64,000 nucleotides of DNA from Saturnia japonica (taxonomy: Eukaryota; Arthropoda; Insecta; Lepidoptera; Saturniidae). Both the position numbers and the translations under genes were made by a program. This document shows, one piece after another, positions 1 to 12,059 of the stretch (the stretch's first letter is position 1; the number at the start of each line of letters is the position of its first letter). Below the pieces are notes generated by a model. That model did no database searches. It was not told the origin of the DNA and worked only from the letters and a program-made list of their open reading frames with translations. The stretch is taken from the NCBI GenBank assembly GCA_033032175.1, contig CM065318.1, positions 806,001 to 870,000 on the forward strand, given 5' to 3'.

Positions 1-82
1 GAGCTTTGGTCATCAAGTTTTTATATGGAAGGGTACATACTATATAACTGTTGTTGTTAGCTAATCGGTTGTACAATGACTA

Positions 83-1078
83 CCGTAAAAATAGGTAACT
101 TTGCCTAGGTTATTCACTTTTTGACGAATAAAACGAAAACATACAAATTATTTTAAACTTTCCGTAGCTATAAATGTTCTCCAAAGCCAGCTGTTTTGAC
201 GGTGTATATTATTTTCAAAAGTTCATAATTACTATAAAGATATAATTATTTTAAATGCAAGGCAAAGTTGTTTTGCAAAACTACAACTTTGCCTACGCCC
301 GTAACATTGGGTAAAATGATATGATTGTATTGTTTCTTACATTAAAAGAAGCCTTATTTTCAATTAAATACACACCATTTTCAAATAACTGTCATTGATA
401 AATACCATTTACCTTGCTAGGCAATGTTGCATCTATAATTTTTCTTATTCTAATACATATAGCCATTCACGCATAGGACTGCCACTTGATATTAATCGAG
501 TAGTATTAAAATCGTAAAGAAAACCCCACTGTAAATATTAAAAAGTGAAAAAATTGTGCATTACCGTATTTATGTAATGTAAGTAGAATATGTAAACAAG
601 TCTTTAAAATGAACAACTACATCGAATTATATTATAATATAATTTGGATTAAAAAATTGACATCGTAACGTAGGCAATATTAGGGATAACAAAAAAAATT
701 GAGTGTTAACTTTGCCTAAATACATTTTTCTTGTAAAAAGCCCCCCGTTATAATCATTATAGTTAGTAAATACAAAACCAAACCTAAAATAATAAAAATA
801 ATTTACTAACAGGCGAGAAAATTAGAGTATTTCTCCATTTATTGAAAAAAAAATTAAACACAATCACAAAACCACCTCTCCCACAATAACATTGAGAGTG
901 AACCGACGTTACGTCGATGCAATTCTGTTGTGACAATAGATTTTTCAGGTTGGCAGATACGATTTCAAAACACTATTTAGATTTTGGTGCTGCCTAATGA
1001 AATTTTAGAAAAGATATTAGAAAATTTGTATTTTAGGCAAAGTTGAAACTGGTAGGTAAAGTTGCGCAATTTTACCGG
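83..1078. mobile_element. family A repeat, copy 1 (about 1 kb, DNA-transposon-like, non-coding)
   Basis: A block of about 1 kb that recurs in inverted orientation at 9289-10269 and in part at 17341-18004. Its ends are imperfect inverted repeats: the left reads ccgtaaaaataggtaacttt and the right, reverse-complemented, reads ccggtaaaattgcgcaactt. TA lies outside both ends. The motif ggcaaagtt and its complement recur inside, and there is an AT palindrome near 625-645. No coding capacity is seen, so this is probably a non-autonomous DNA transposon; the superfamily is not identified. It lies in the presumed first intron of EcKL-1. Confidence 0.6.
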
Positions 1079-1333
1079 TAATTATATTTCCCATGTATCA
1101 TTTTGATCATTACTTCTAGAGACTACCTGTTACAAACAAACAAACTCATAAACTTTACCTGTTTATAGTATTATAAATACCTATAGATTTAGATATATCC
1201 ATCAAAAGATATGGAAAAAATAATTACATGTACAGACAGAATTACAGATTTATTTATATAAATTATGTAGAAAATTATTCTGTAGAATAAATTATAATTC
1301 TATATTTTACCATTCTTATTATTGCATTTACAG

Positions 1334-2555
1334 GAAGGCATTTACCAATTAAAAATTTTGGACTACCAGACGATGAAAGCCGGCAGTCCAGTGACAGATT
1401 TGCTGTACTTTATCTTCACAGGAACTGACGAGGAGTTTCGTGCTAAGCACTATCTACCACTCATCGACCATTACTACTCCCAGCTCAGCTTGTCGATGAG
1501 GAGACTGGGGCTCAAACCAAACGAGATATATTCTCGGAAAGATTTTGATACTGAACTCGAAATGGTAATTAATTGGACATTATTACAAAACAATATCAAA
1601 TTAAATAAATAAGTCTTGGAAACGTAGCAATCTAATCAATATATTATATATAATAACGGTGCCTGCGACTTTGTCCACATGGTATATTTTGTGTATGAAA
1701 AACAACAACTAAATAAAAATCTCAGCTCACGGTATTTTACCTGTATGAGTTTTGAGAATACTCAAATAATCTTAAATGTTAACCGATATCACAGTTTACC
1801 AATCGTACCAATATTATTTATTACATAGGCATATAACGAAGCCGTACAGCGCCATCTATGAATACCATTGGAAAATAAAAATACATAAGTTTCCATTTAT
1901 TAATTTTACTAAAATTTTGCAAATATAAAAAAAAAAAATCTCAGTTTATTTCAGTAAAGATTTTAAATATATTAAAGAGTTTCATCTATTTTTCTTTTTA
2001 TATGGAATTACCTAAACGCAATTTACAGACCTTACAAATGTCTATACAGCATACAGCATCGTTTAGACTATAACCTACAATCATAACAAATTAAATTAAA
2101 TTCGGTCGAGTAAGTGTTACATGATTAGCATACAAACATCCAGACAGACAAACAAGAATTTCAAAAACTATCCACATTTTTTCTGTCCATGATTCAAAAG
2201 CCCAATAGTAATTTCTTTAAAATATCTTCAATTTACAGAATTCGGTTCTTTACTCTTTTATTATTATAGGTACATATAGATATAACTTAAAATAACATAA
2301 ATCTACATTATACTTGTGTTGTCATACCTAAGCATTTTTTCTGGTTTGATAAATTGTTTTTCATTTCAGAAATTACCTTATGGCCTGATCATAGGCTTAT
2401 GCCTGTTGCCGATAGTGATGGTGGAAGAGGAAGACGCGCCAGTAATGGACAAAGATAAAGATGTTACGGCGTTTAAGATAGACAAGATGGGGAAACTGTA
2501 TCCTGAGAGAATTAACGGCATACTCAATGACTATGTCAGATGGAGAGTTATATGA
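1334..2555 (+). CDS. EcKL-1: CHK/ecdysteroid kinase-like protein, exons 2-3 only (5' part outside window)
   Basis: The C-terminal half of an EcKinase-family (CHK kinase-like) gene, joining exon 2 (1334-1564, 77 codons) and exon 3 (2370-2555, 61 codons plus TGA). Exon 2 follows a tttacag acceptor and ends atg|gtaatt; exon 3 follows atttcag. Exon 2 opens with EGIYQLKILDYQ, whose Asp-Tyr-Gln corresponds to the family's metal-binding Asp motif, followed by SPVTDLLYFIFTG. The HGD-bearing exon 1 must lie before base 1, because no exon 1 copy occurs upstream here. Exon 2 is identical to that of EcKL-2, while exon 3 differs at several bases. The family phosphorylates small molecules (ecdysteroid 22-kinase in Bombyx is the known example); the substrate here is unknown. 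Both splice sites and the frame are intact, so the gene is probably functional if exon 1 is. Confidence 0.85.
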
Positions 2556-2688
2556 ATGTGATGAGAAACGTCCTTCACCAACTATTTTACTTTGTATGAC
2601 AGTTCCTACGTTCAATGATTCTACAGACTGCTTTTGTTAAGTAGTTTAGAATAGAAATTATAAGTCGATCTTGTTAAGAAAAAAGTAC

Positions 2689-2694
2689 AATAAA
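2689..2694 (+). promoter_or_regulatory. polyadenylation signal of EcKL-1
   Basis: AATAAA lies 134 bases after the EcKL-1 stop. The aligned position in EcKL-2 (19938-19943) reads TTTAAA, and in EcKL-3 (51595-51600) AATAAC, so only copy 1 keeps the canonical hexamer at this point. Assignment is by position and motif only. Confidence 0.5.
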
Positions 2695-2939
2695 CGAATG
2701 AAGTTTTCTGATAGAAACAGAATCAAGTTTGGAAAGAAAAAAGTAAATCTTAGTGCACGAATTAATTCTCATTAGAGATTCTAAATATCATAGACTATCA
2801 GTAGATAAATAAAAAAGATAGATCTATTATCGCTGATTTTGAATTTGCTCTTAATTCGTTTTGGACAAGTTTCTTACTTTACTGTAGGTACTTTAGTGTT
2901 GAGTATTTGCATGCTCATTTCATTATTGTTAAAAAATGT

Positions 2940-4660
2940 GTAACAAATCACCCCCCCCCCCCTCTCTATTCTATCTATATTATACGTTGGGATGTATAAT
3001 CCCGCTGACTTCATTTTGATTGCATAATGCATTTATTGATTGAATACACACTTATTCAATCAATTTAACTGTTACTTGATAGTGAACGTCTAATATGGCC
3101 TTACGTTGTCAATTAAACAAAGTTGTAATAAACAAGTTCTTTAATGTGGTACTCAGAAAACATAACATTAAATGAAATTAGTAAATTAGAACTTACTCAA
3201 ACACATGACAGAAAGTGTTAAAATGCATTGTATGAAATAAAGTTAATATTAATACTATAATAAACTGTAGTTATGTACTGTACTAGAAGTATGATTAATT
3301 GCACATGAAAGTTGTTCAAAGGGCCTTTTTTTTAGCTATGAAGTTATTTTCCCACCTCCTCAAACCCGCAAAAGTAGCATTAATTTTTTAAATACTGAAA
3401 CTCAACAATCAACCGCCGCTAGCATTGCTAGTGAAGTTTAAGGGTGAGAAGGCAGGATATAGAGATACTGGAACCAGTTCCCTATTTAAGTAAAATAAAT
3501 GAATCGAATTGGTAGTAATAGCAGACACAGTAAATGCCAACTATACCCTTCAAGATGATCAAGAAATCTTCAAGGTGACAAAGTCAATCAGGGAGAAAAT
3601 ATGTAACTCACTTCAATCCAGACCTCCCCGTACAGGAAAATAAAGCTAGACTCTACCGACTGTGGGATATATATGGAGAGGGACATAGTCGCAACTCCTA
3701 TCCTTTAGTCACAAATTTCCCTATCACTGTACGGATCAAAAGACATGGATATATAGAAGAGCCACGCTCTAACAAGCATTGTGATTAGAAGGGTATAGAA
3801 GCCAGTACATAGTATGACTAAAACCCATCAGATTAAATATAATATTGCCTTATTAAATGGCAGGCTGAACCAATAGTTGAATAATAATATCACACTAGTT
3901 TCAAAGGGAATGTGGATAGGTATTTGGAATTTATATGTGTTCAACTAAATCAACACTGATTAATTGTACTATAATATAGTAGTATATAATACTATGACAT
4001 AGTATTATAAATGATGAACATCTGCTTGATCCAGTCACCATTACTTTATAATGTACTAACTGACAACATTACCATAACCAAATATTCATTACCATTTTGT
4101 TATTATGAGCCAATAATATTGATAATTGAACTAGCACTGACTCTATTCAACACACATTTGAACAATGAAGGCGGTAGGTGATTGTGTAGACATAAGGACT
4201 GTTTGTCCCTTTGGCAAAGCCACAAATATTACCTTTGAACAACCATATATATCTTACCTTACCTGTGTAAAAAATGTAGTATGTGAAATGTTACATGTAG
4301 ATGATGTGTAGTGACTTATATTCTCATGAGAATATTATATGTATATTACAAATAACAATAACACACAGATAGTTCCTTATTTATCTAAGTATTTAATTAT
4401 AACACCTTTCTTTACCAAGATATTCACATATATTTTACATGAATAAAATAAATATACATTAGTTTTATAGAATTAAATTTCTAGGTATCTGTTATGGAAA
4501 TTTCCAAATAAAGATACTATTCAATCTTTTAGCGCTGTATGGCACTTATAACAAGTTTTATTATGATTAGTGTACCTAAATATATGTCTGTACTGTTGAG
4601 TGTGGGTTGGTGACATAGTTACCTCAAGATTTTGTACTAACTTTCAGTACAATCCAGCAC
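2940..4660. other. intergenic, nothing recognised
   Basis: AT-rich sequence starting with a run of C and then low-complexity stretches. I find no long reading frame or recognisable element on either strand. If the candidate minus-strand gene at 4667-4906 is real, its later exons should be here, but I could not place any. Confidence 0.5.
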
Positions 4661-4666
4661 ACCTAC

Positions 4667-4906
4667 CTTTGTATTATGAACACAAGAGGATGTCTGTGTA
4701 GAATCCTGTCTGACCTGGAAGGCTGACCATCACATAGGCAAAATAATTACAGGATGACAATATCTAGTACTTACTGCTATTGGATCACTTTGGCAGGAAG
4801 ATTTCTCCTTCAAATGCCAAACCGAACACCAAATCAAAGCAACATAAATACCGAACAGCCACCCTGCGAATCTAATGGCGATCCAAAAACTGAGTCTCAC
4901 TGTCAT
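4667..4906 (-). CDS. candidate first two exons of an unrecognised membrane-anchored protein
   Basis: On the minus strand an ATG at 4906 opens a 44-codon reading frame to 4775, ending gca|gtaagt, a strong donor. After a 60-base intron with acceptor ccttccag comes a 48-base in-frame exon (4714-4667) ending aag|gtaggt. Both junctions are phase 0. The first exon has a basic start and a hydrophobic segment (FWIAIRFAGWLFGIYVALIW), so a signal anchor or transmembrane helix is likely. The protein is not recognised and further exons were not found. The reading frame extends upstream of 4906 to about 4984 without an ATG. It may be a real gene 5' end convergent with EcKL-1, or a chance frame. Confidence 0.3.
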
Positions 4907-4989
4907 GGAATCAATTCTGATTACATCCAGGGAGAAATCTTTGTACGAACTAAATCGATTATCGCTTAATGTGAAGAGATTCAATACTC

Positions 4990-5770
4990 AAACGCCTAAT
5001 GGGAATTCCTATAATAAAACTCTGATGATAAAACGGTGCACTGGATCCACTTCAAGTTTCATTAAAGCTCGCTTATTGAATTATTTATTCGTGTCACACA
5101 AAAATACCTCATTTTAACCAAGGTTAAAATTACAGAATTTGTACGGTAGATCATGTAAAGTAGTAGAGTGTTTGTATGATAAGTCATTGTCTGAATTCTA
5201 TAATAACAGGTACGTTCCGTAGTTATTTTTGTACATTTCCATAAAAGTTAATTAAATCTACTTACAGTCTTTAGGGATTCAAGCAGCACTTCTTAATACT
5301 ATATTTATGAACACATACTTGCAATGAAACTTTCAGATTACTCTAGAACTAGGTAGTACATTCATTACCACGCGCTAATCCCACTTCTCGAATTTTGATA
5401 GATTTGATCAAACTTTCCGTAAATAAGGCTACTGATATCGCAAGATTCTAGATTCGTACTCTAACCTAAGCCTAACAACTTTTCCTATATTTTCTGTGGA
5501 ATCTCCCTGACACCGATCACGAACTTCTTGATGTATTTATTTCAGACGCAACGAGAAAGAACAAAGACCTGAATATTACCTAGCTAATTTCACTGTTAAT
5601 ACCGACAGAACTTTTGACAGTTTTCACCAGCATTATAACGACCTATTTAGTATTTGCTCAATTTTGGTATAATAACGTATGATCTCTACTGATTGACTCT
5701 TGTGACTACTCCTGACTAACTCACTGACCTCCACTGACCGACTGTTTTTCTTTCTAACTTTATTTTTTAT
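4990..5770. other. upstream of candidate minus gene, nothing recognised
   Basis: No coding region or known repeat recognised. It ends where the poly(A)-like tail of the minus-strand LINE begins (A-rich when read on the minus strand, about 5745-5771). Confidence 0.4.
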
Positions 5771-8700
5771 TAACTGACTACACTGTTAGCCTTAGGGGCC
5801 CTATCCAAAAACAGAGCCGCTGCGGTTTTTACAGCTTCACCGGACTTGGGGGCGAGCGCTTAGGGCACTAAGCAGCGAAATTTCTTAACGACTCGCACGA
5901 GGGTGCCAGAGTGGCCGAACCTCGGCTCGGGCGGTCGTCGCGAATGCGAAAAGGTCGCGATCTATCTAATTCCCTAATCCTAAAAAATTCGAGCTAACTA
6001 ACATATACTCATATGCACGTTCCCCTCCTCCTGGGAGGAAGGAGGGAACCATGCGTATGTGTATTTAGTAATCGGAATGGTTTTTCTACACTAACTAGCG
6101 CATTTGTCTAACTAGCGCAAAAAAAGAAAAAAAAAGGTCCCTTACAGAACCTATATAACTGTGTGGTGTGCACGTGTGTGTGTACAACATGTATGTGGAT
6201 AGCTAAGTGTTGCACGTATGGTGTCACTTGAATCGCGCGGGCGGCTGCCTGGCCCAAGGGCTTCACACCGAGGAACGGACCTAGGCTTGGGTTGCCGCTA
6301 GAGAGGGTGGACGCAGCGGGTGTATGGGAGCGAAGTTCACCGCCCGTCCTCTGCGAAGAGAACGGTGGTTACGCGGGCGTAGGGGGTGGCACGCTCTGTT
6401 TGGAGAGGCGGTGGAATAGAACGCGTTTGCTGTTTCGATTTGGTCGAGCGGGTCAGTAAAGATGTTACGCGGCCGGTGTTTACTCCGGCAGGCATTGGGA
6501 TCCGGAACTTAGGAAGCTGCCGCTTTGATTAGCGGATTCGCATGGTTCGACGCGGTGTCGAAATACGAGCTAGAAAAATATTTAGCATAAGCATGTATCG
6601 AAGGAAGGTCAATATCTCTGTGGAGATCTTCCATACGAACATACTGAGGGGCGCCGGTTAGACGGTGAAGAAACCTATTCTGGATGGCTTGTAAACGTTT
6701 CCAGTTATATCTTGACATATGTGCGAACACAACGCAACTATATGTCATTATCGGTCGAATACACATCTTGTAGAGCATAAGCTTGTGTCTCGTGGACATT
6801 TTGCTTGCAGTACATAACAGAGGATGCAATCGGGCGAGGGTTCAGACGGCCCTTTTCCTAACCAGAGCGACGTGGTGTATAAAGGAGAGTCTACTATCTA
6901 GAGTTACACCTAGATATTTGGTCTCCTTTATACAGGGGATCGGATTACCGAAGAGTTCAAGGGGATGACTCTTGAGTTTTTTCGGTATGTTTGAGGCGGT
7001 TTGATCGAAGAGCACCGCTACGCTCTTCGAGGGGTTGATGGCTATTCGCCAGTCGTTAAACCATTTCCCGAGAGTGGTCACGGCTCTTTGGATTCTACAT
7101 TTGAGGTTGAGTCTTTGCCTTTGAGATGAGTATATGACTGTATCGTCAGCGTATAGCTCTACCTCGACTTTCTCGGGAAGTTTTGGTAGATCACCGACGT
7201 ACAAATTGAAGAGGCTAGGAGCCAGGATGGAACCTTCGGGGACGCCTGAGCGTATGCGGTGGGGTGTGGATAGTTCACCTTCCACTCTGTAGCGAAAGGT
7301 GCGGTCTTTGAGATAATCGCGGATGATTTTAACTAATCTATCGAAGACTTCGCGACAATACAGCTTATAGACTAATCCTTCGTGCCAGACCTTATCAAAG
7401 GCCTTGGCTACGTCGAATAAGACTGGTCGGAAAAGTTAAACGTAATGTGCTCCGTGAGGCGGTGCACTTGATGAGTGCAAGAATGTCTAGCACGAAAACA
7501 GAATTGCTCAGGCGGATAGAGCTTTTTCTCCTTTATTACGGACTTGAGACGGTTCAGAAGGAGGCGCTTTAGATTTTACCTAGGGTATTGAGAAGACTGA
7601 TAGGGCCGGTAGCTGTTGGAAAAGCAACGCGCTTTTGCCGGGCTTGTGAATACCTATGACAATGGCCGTTTTCCAGACGGCTGGAAAATGGCAGTTGGCT
7701 ATGGCTATATTGAAGATGCAGACCAATAGAGCTATGAGGTGATCGGGAAGAAGTTTGAGTACTTCGTTCCTGATCCCGTCGGGACCTGGTGACTTTTTAA
7801 GCTTAATGCTTTTTAATATGACACAGACCTCTTCAGAAGTGACTGGGGTCAGGGATTCTGTTGCGGGGAGCTTATTCAGCTCCCCCACGCGGGCTTCGAT
7901 ATCTCTGACTCGGTCTGTATTTGCGTTGACGCTGTTCGGGAAGCACTGGCTCTCTAAACAGGCGGCAAGGCACTCCGCCTTGTCGATGGTATCGAACGCG
8001 GGTGTAGTGCCGGGACCCCTTTCGAGGGGGGGCATGCTAGGGTGGGCATCTATTTTAAGGGCGTGGGCTACTTTCCAGTAAGTCAGATGTGACGGCCTTA
8101 GCCCTTCGACTCAGGTGTCCCATCTGTGACTTCTGAACTCGGTTATACGGGCTTTAACCACTCTCTGGAATGCGCGTAACCGTGCGCGGTAAGCCTCGGT
8201 CGGATAAGAGTCGTGCGCACGAGTCGCAGCGTTCTTCTCCGTCAACAACCCTCGCACGTCGGCAGGGAGTATAAAGCGGCGATCATTCGCCGCTTCGACC
8301 TCTCTCGAGGCCTCTCCGATGCCGACTTGGAGGTGTTCGACTAGGGAGTCGATCGCGAGATCTACGTCCGCAACGAACTCCAATACGTCTGGGACCCTAA
8401 CGAGACTGGACGAGGACTGCCTATCCGCGAGGTAGTGTTTGAGTTTGGCATAGTCAACCGTTGTGACTGAAGGAGGGCTGGAGTCATCTAGTTGACCTAG
8501 CTGTTGGTATGACCGGGCGATGTTCGGAATCGAGTTCGTGTACGACCCGAATGAGTCGTACCAGCAGCACGATATTTTTCAGGAGGGCTATGTCAAGCAC
8601 TGTCGGTGTACAGTGCTCTTGAAAGTGGGTGGGAGTGGGAGGCGCTATGACGTCAAAGTTTAACTCGTCCGCCAACCCTTCGAGAATAACCCCATTGCTG

Positions 8701-9250
8701 GAGTCTCTTCAATTGTGGACGTGTGTCCACTGTTGAGGTCACCTGCGATAATGACCGATGTGCCGAGCGAAAGTAGCTTCTCTAGGTCAGACCTGAGAGG
8801 TACACGGATACTTTCATATTGGTAAGTATCGGAGGATCTACCGGCATGCAATACAACGAACGTTTGTAGTAAATGAGAGTGCCGCCTCCTCGGCCGTCAC
8901 GGTCATTTCTAACAATGTTGTAATTTGCAATTCTCGGATTGTGTTTACCACGCCTTAAGAGCGTTTCCTGTACTAAGAGAACGTCTATTTGGTGATCTTT
9001 AAGAAAGACCGCGACGAGATCACGCTGCCGATATAAGTTCCCCGCATTAAAAAAGGAAATGTTTATACCTCTCGGCTTGAGCCTAGCCATGGGTGGATCT
9101 GTTACAAGTGTTAACTCACCATAATTAGTCCACGTAATGCTTAGTGTGTTAAAACCTAAGAGCAACGGCGATTACCTGGGCGTAGATTTCCGACAGTGAC
9201 CGTCGTGATCACTATTTACATGATACATGCACTTAAAGTTATTAACCACA
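5771..9250 (-). mobile_element. Jockey-type non-LTR retrotransposon (LINE), decayed
   Basis: Read on the minus strand, the element runs from about 9250 to an A-rich 3' end near 5771. ORF2 parts occur in the right order: endonuclease, linker, reverse transcriptase, C-terminal tail, then about 700 bases of 3' untranslated sequence. The 3' end is shared with a truncated copy at 20828-21744 (about 900 bases, same orientation), and the segment 9105-9250 is shared with 20207-20345. The 3' untranslated region has a C-rich/G-rich imperfect hairpin near 6020-6050 that is preserved in both copies. The region is more GC-rich than its surroundings. No ORF1 (gag-like) coding was seen. Confidence 0.85.
6509..9090 (-). 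pseudogene. LINE ORF2 (endonuclease-reverse transcriptase), broken by frameshifts and stops
   Basis: The endonuclease start is at 9090-8784 (MARLKPRGINISFFNAGNL, then QETLLRRG with the catalytic-type Glu). The RT fingers are in 8035-7580 (KKSPGPDGIRNEVLKLLP) and the palm in 7285-6842 (SGVPEGSILAPSLFN, then YADDTVIYS with the catalytic Asp pair). The C-terminal tail is in 6829-6509 (TYSCVVFAHMSRYNWKRLQ). Pieces lie in different frames, so there are several frameshifts and stops and no functional protein. Motif order and style match the Jockey clade; the family name is not assigned. Confidence 0.85.
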
Positions 9251-9288
9251 GTTTATTATAACGCATCACACTTTATTTTCGATGAAAA

Positions 9289-10269
9289 CCGGCAAAACTG
9301 CCCAACTTACCTACCAGTTTCAACTTTACCTAAAATACAAATTTTCGAATATCTTTTCTAAATTTTATTAGGCAGCACCAAAGTCTAAGTATTTGTTTGA
9401 AATATTATCTGCCAACCCGAACAATCCACTGTCACAACAGAATTGCATCAACGTTACGTCGGTTCACTCTCAATGTTATCGTAGGAGAGGCGGTATTGTT
9501 AAAACTTTTTCAATAAATTGAGAAATACTGTAATGTTCTCGCTATTTGGTTTATTATTTTGGGTTTGGTTTTGAATTTACTAACTATAATGATTATTACG
9601 GGGGCTTTTTACAAGAAAAATATACTTAGGCAAAGTTAACACTCGATTTCTTTTTTGTTGTTCCTAACATTGCCTACGTTAAAAATGTCAATTTTTTAAT
9701 ACAAATTATATTATAATATAATTGGATGTATTGTTCATTTTCAAGACCTATTTACTTATTGCACTTACATTAAATGAATATGGTAATGCACAATTTTCTC
9801 ACTTTTTAATATTTACAGTGGGGTTTTCTTTATGATTTTAATACTACTTTATTAGTGTCAAGTGGCAGCCCTATGCGTGAATGGGTATATGTATGAGAAT
9901 AAGAAAAATTCTAGATGCAACATTACCTAGCAAGGTAAATTGTATTTAAAGGCATCAATGACAGTTATTTGAAAATGGTGTGTATTTAATTGATCATAAG
10001 GCTTCTTTTAATGTAAGAAACAGTACAATTATACCCTTTTACTCAATGTTACGTACGTAGGCAAAATTGTAGTTTTGCAACACAACTTTGCCTAATATTT
10101 AAAATAATTATATCTTTATATTAATTATGAAATTTTAGACAATAATATACACCGTCAAAACAGCTGTCTTTGGTGAACATTTATAGCTACGGAAAGTTTG
10201 AAATAATTTGTAGTTTTAAGTTAATTCGTCAAAAAGTGCAAAACCTAAGCAAAGTTTTACATTTCTACG
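9289..10269. mobile_element. family A repeat, copy 2 (inverted relative to copy 1)
   Basis: The reverse complement matches 83-1078 over nearly its full length, including both imperfect terminal inverted repeats and the internal ggcaaagtt motifs. There are many point differences and small gaps. It lies between EcKL-1 and EcKL-2 immediately right of the LINE, and is independent of the EcKL duplication. Non-coding. Confidence 0.6.
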
Positions 10270-10604
10270 TACTTATTTTCAGACATTGCCTACAGGCATA
10301 GTGTCACAAGTCAAAACTTAAAAACATAGGTATGTGTTACGACAGAAGAGATCTAGACGTAAACGTCGGCTTCGGAAGTTTTTCTTCGGAACTAATGGAT
10401 TGGTGATATTGTAATGCTTGATATTCTATGTCTGATCCATATTCTCTAACATCAGCAAACGGGTTTTGGCTCAATTGAGGAGTAGAAGACCGATGCAGAA
10501 GTAGGATGCTTATAGCTCTGTAGTGTGCATGTACTATGTAGAAATACTTTCTTTGAACAAGTTTTCAAGCATAGTGTTGTGACTGAAACACTGATAAAAG
10601 TTTT

Positions 10605-10950
10605 TTAGATTAGGTGTTAGGTTCCATAATAAGATTTCGAAGCACATTACTGATTTGCCGGACAACAAGTTCAAGGACCACAGGCGGGTTTTACTATCCA
10701 AAGGTTATTTATTATAGGGTGGATCATTATGTGAATGACAGTGATGTCTGGAAGTTCTTCCCTCTCTGTACATCCTCCATGTTGTTATTATTGTACCTGC
10801 TATATTAACATTTGTACAGTTGAGAAAAAAAAACCGATTGAGTTTCTTGCCGGTCCTTCTCGATGTCTGAACCGGCAGTATTGTGTTTTGACGTTCATAA
10901 GTGCCTTCTTAGGGCCTAAATTGAATAAAGATTATTTTGATTTTTGATTT
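10605..10950 (+). mobile_element. 3' end fragment of a non-LTR retrotransposon
   Basis: In translation the first ~70 bases give a peptide like the C-terminus of many insect LINE ORF2 proteins (NKI.K.ITDLPDNKFKDH). A near-identical stretch occurs at 52240-52345. The fragment ends with aataaagattattttgattt, also shared with the 52.3 kb copy. Only the last part of the element is present. Confidence 0.5.
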
Positions 10951-11869
10951 TGACTGTACAAAGGCCTTAATTATACCTTAGGTGAGAGTACCTCATGTCG
11001 ATGTCAAAAGTCGATCGCTGTGGGACATACTGATTTTATTTATTTAAAAACTTTGACATCGGCAGACGCACTGTGTATGTTGAAACATTTACCTTGGGAA
11101 ATGTACTGGACTGTTTTTGTCCGGATTAATTTGTGACGCGTGTGCGCAAATCGCCGTGTATATGGAAGTATAAGGTTATCTTTCTTGATTTATATATAGA
11201 TTTCACGTCTATGATTATCTTTTAACGATGTGTTATTATGATTCACCATACAACTAACCTTGAAAATCTAATAATAATATACTGTTTTGTCAAGCAAATT
11301 GTGACACGATTAATTAATATTTACAATGATAGTATATTTTGACGTATTTCATAACGATAGCGATAATTGGTAAGCAGTATTGAAACATGGTTATCCTTTT
11401 AGGTTGAGAACAAAATTACAGAAATATTGCTAGGTTACAATAAAATATTTTCCTTTTAAAGTATAGTAAAGTCAGTGTAGCGAGGTTCGGGGTGGCTATA
11501 GTAGATTGGAGGCCACGGGGAGTAACCACAATGAAAATATTCTCACGCAGATCGGTAGACCATTCACATCTCTACAGATATTCCGTTCGTGTGAGAGTAT
11601 ACTTTGCTATGTACATGCATCAAACCCTGATGATTTCCACGAAACGTCCGACTATTGCTAATAAGGACATTTCGAGGACAGTGCTGCCGTTGCTCCTGAC
11701 TGCTGCTGATGTTATATCTGCGCACGTTACTACATCGTGTATGATGACATCGAGAAGATAATGTCAGCTCTTGCTGCAGATGTTGTATTTAGGTTACGGA
11801 AGATAAATAGGTACTTTATTTAAGAAGAGAACGAACCTTTCGTTCTGCCAATAATATATTCCAATAATT
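10951..11869. repeat. family E repeat (inverted, about 11090-11300) and unassigned AT-rich DNA
   Basis: Around 11120-11150 the sequence contains ggattaatttgtgacgcgtg, the reverse complement of a stretch at 54120-54150, and further similarity continues on the right. A related copy is at about 39000-39200. The reading frame at 11492-11761 shows no recognisable domain or codon pattern. No gene is seen. Confidence 0.35.
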
Positions 11870-12055
11870 ATACTACCAAAGTATGTACCTACTACTTTTA
11901 GTTTACATTCTACATTGAATGTTTTGTCACTGATTAGAAACAAGATTATTTGGGGTGGTAATGAATCATTGAAATCATTATAGATAACCAAATATTTTTT
12001 GTAAATAATGTTATAGACTTCGTAAATGATTCACTAAGACAACTACAATTTCCTT
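11870..12055. repeat. family B repeat, uninterrupted copy
   Basis: It aligns with 39606-39721 plus 41012-41085. The shared parts include cattgaatgttttgtcactg on the left and aatcattatagataac then a gattcactaagac-type stretch on the right. In the other copy a 1.29-kb transposon separates the two halves, so this copy shows roughly the pre-insertion arrangement. Non-coding. Confidence 0.5.
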
Positions 12056-12059
12056 GTTA

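Noticed and set aside
2951..2962. Run of C near 2950
   Set aside because: Simple homopolymer without associated structure.
7755..8081. 108-codon + strand frame
   Set aside because: Shadow of the minus-strand LINE reverse transcriptase.
11492..11761. 89-codon reading frame
   Set aside because: No domain, no splice context, and biased composition not seen; looks like chance in repeat DNA.
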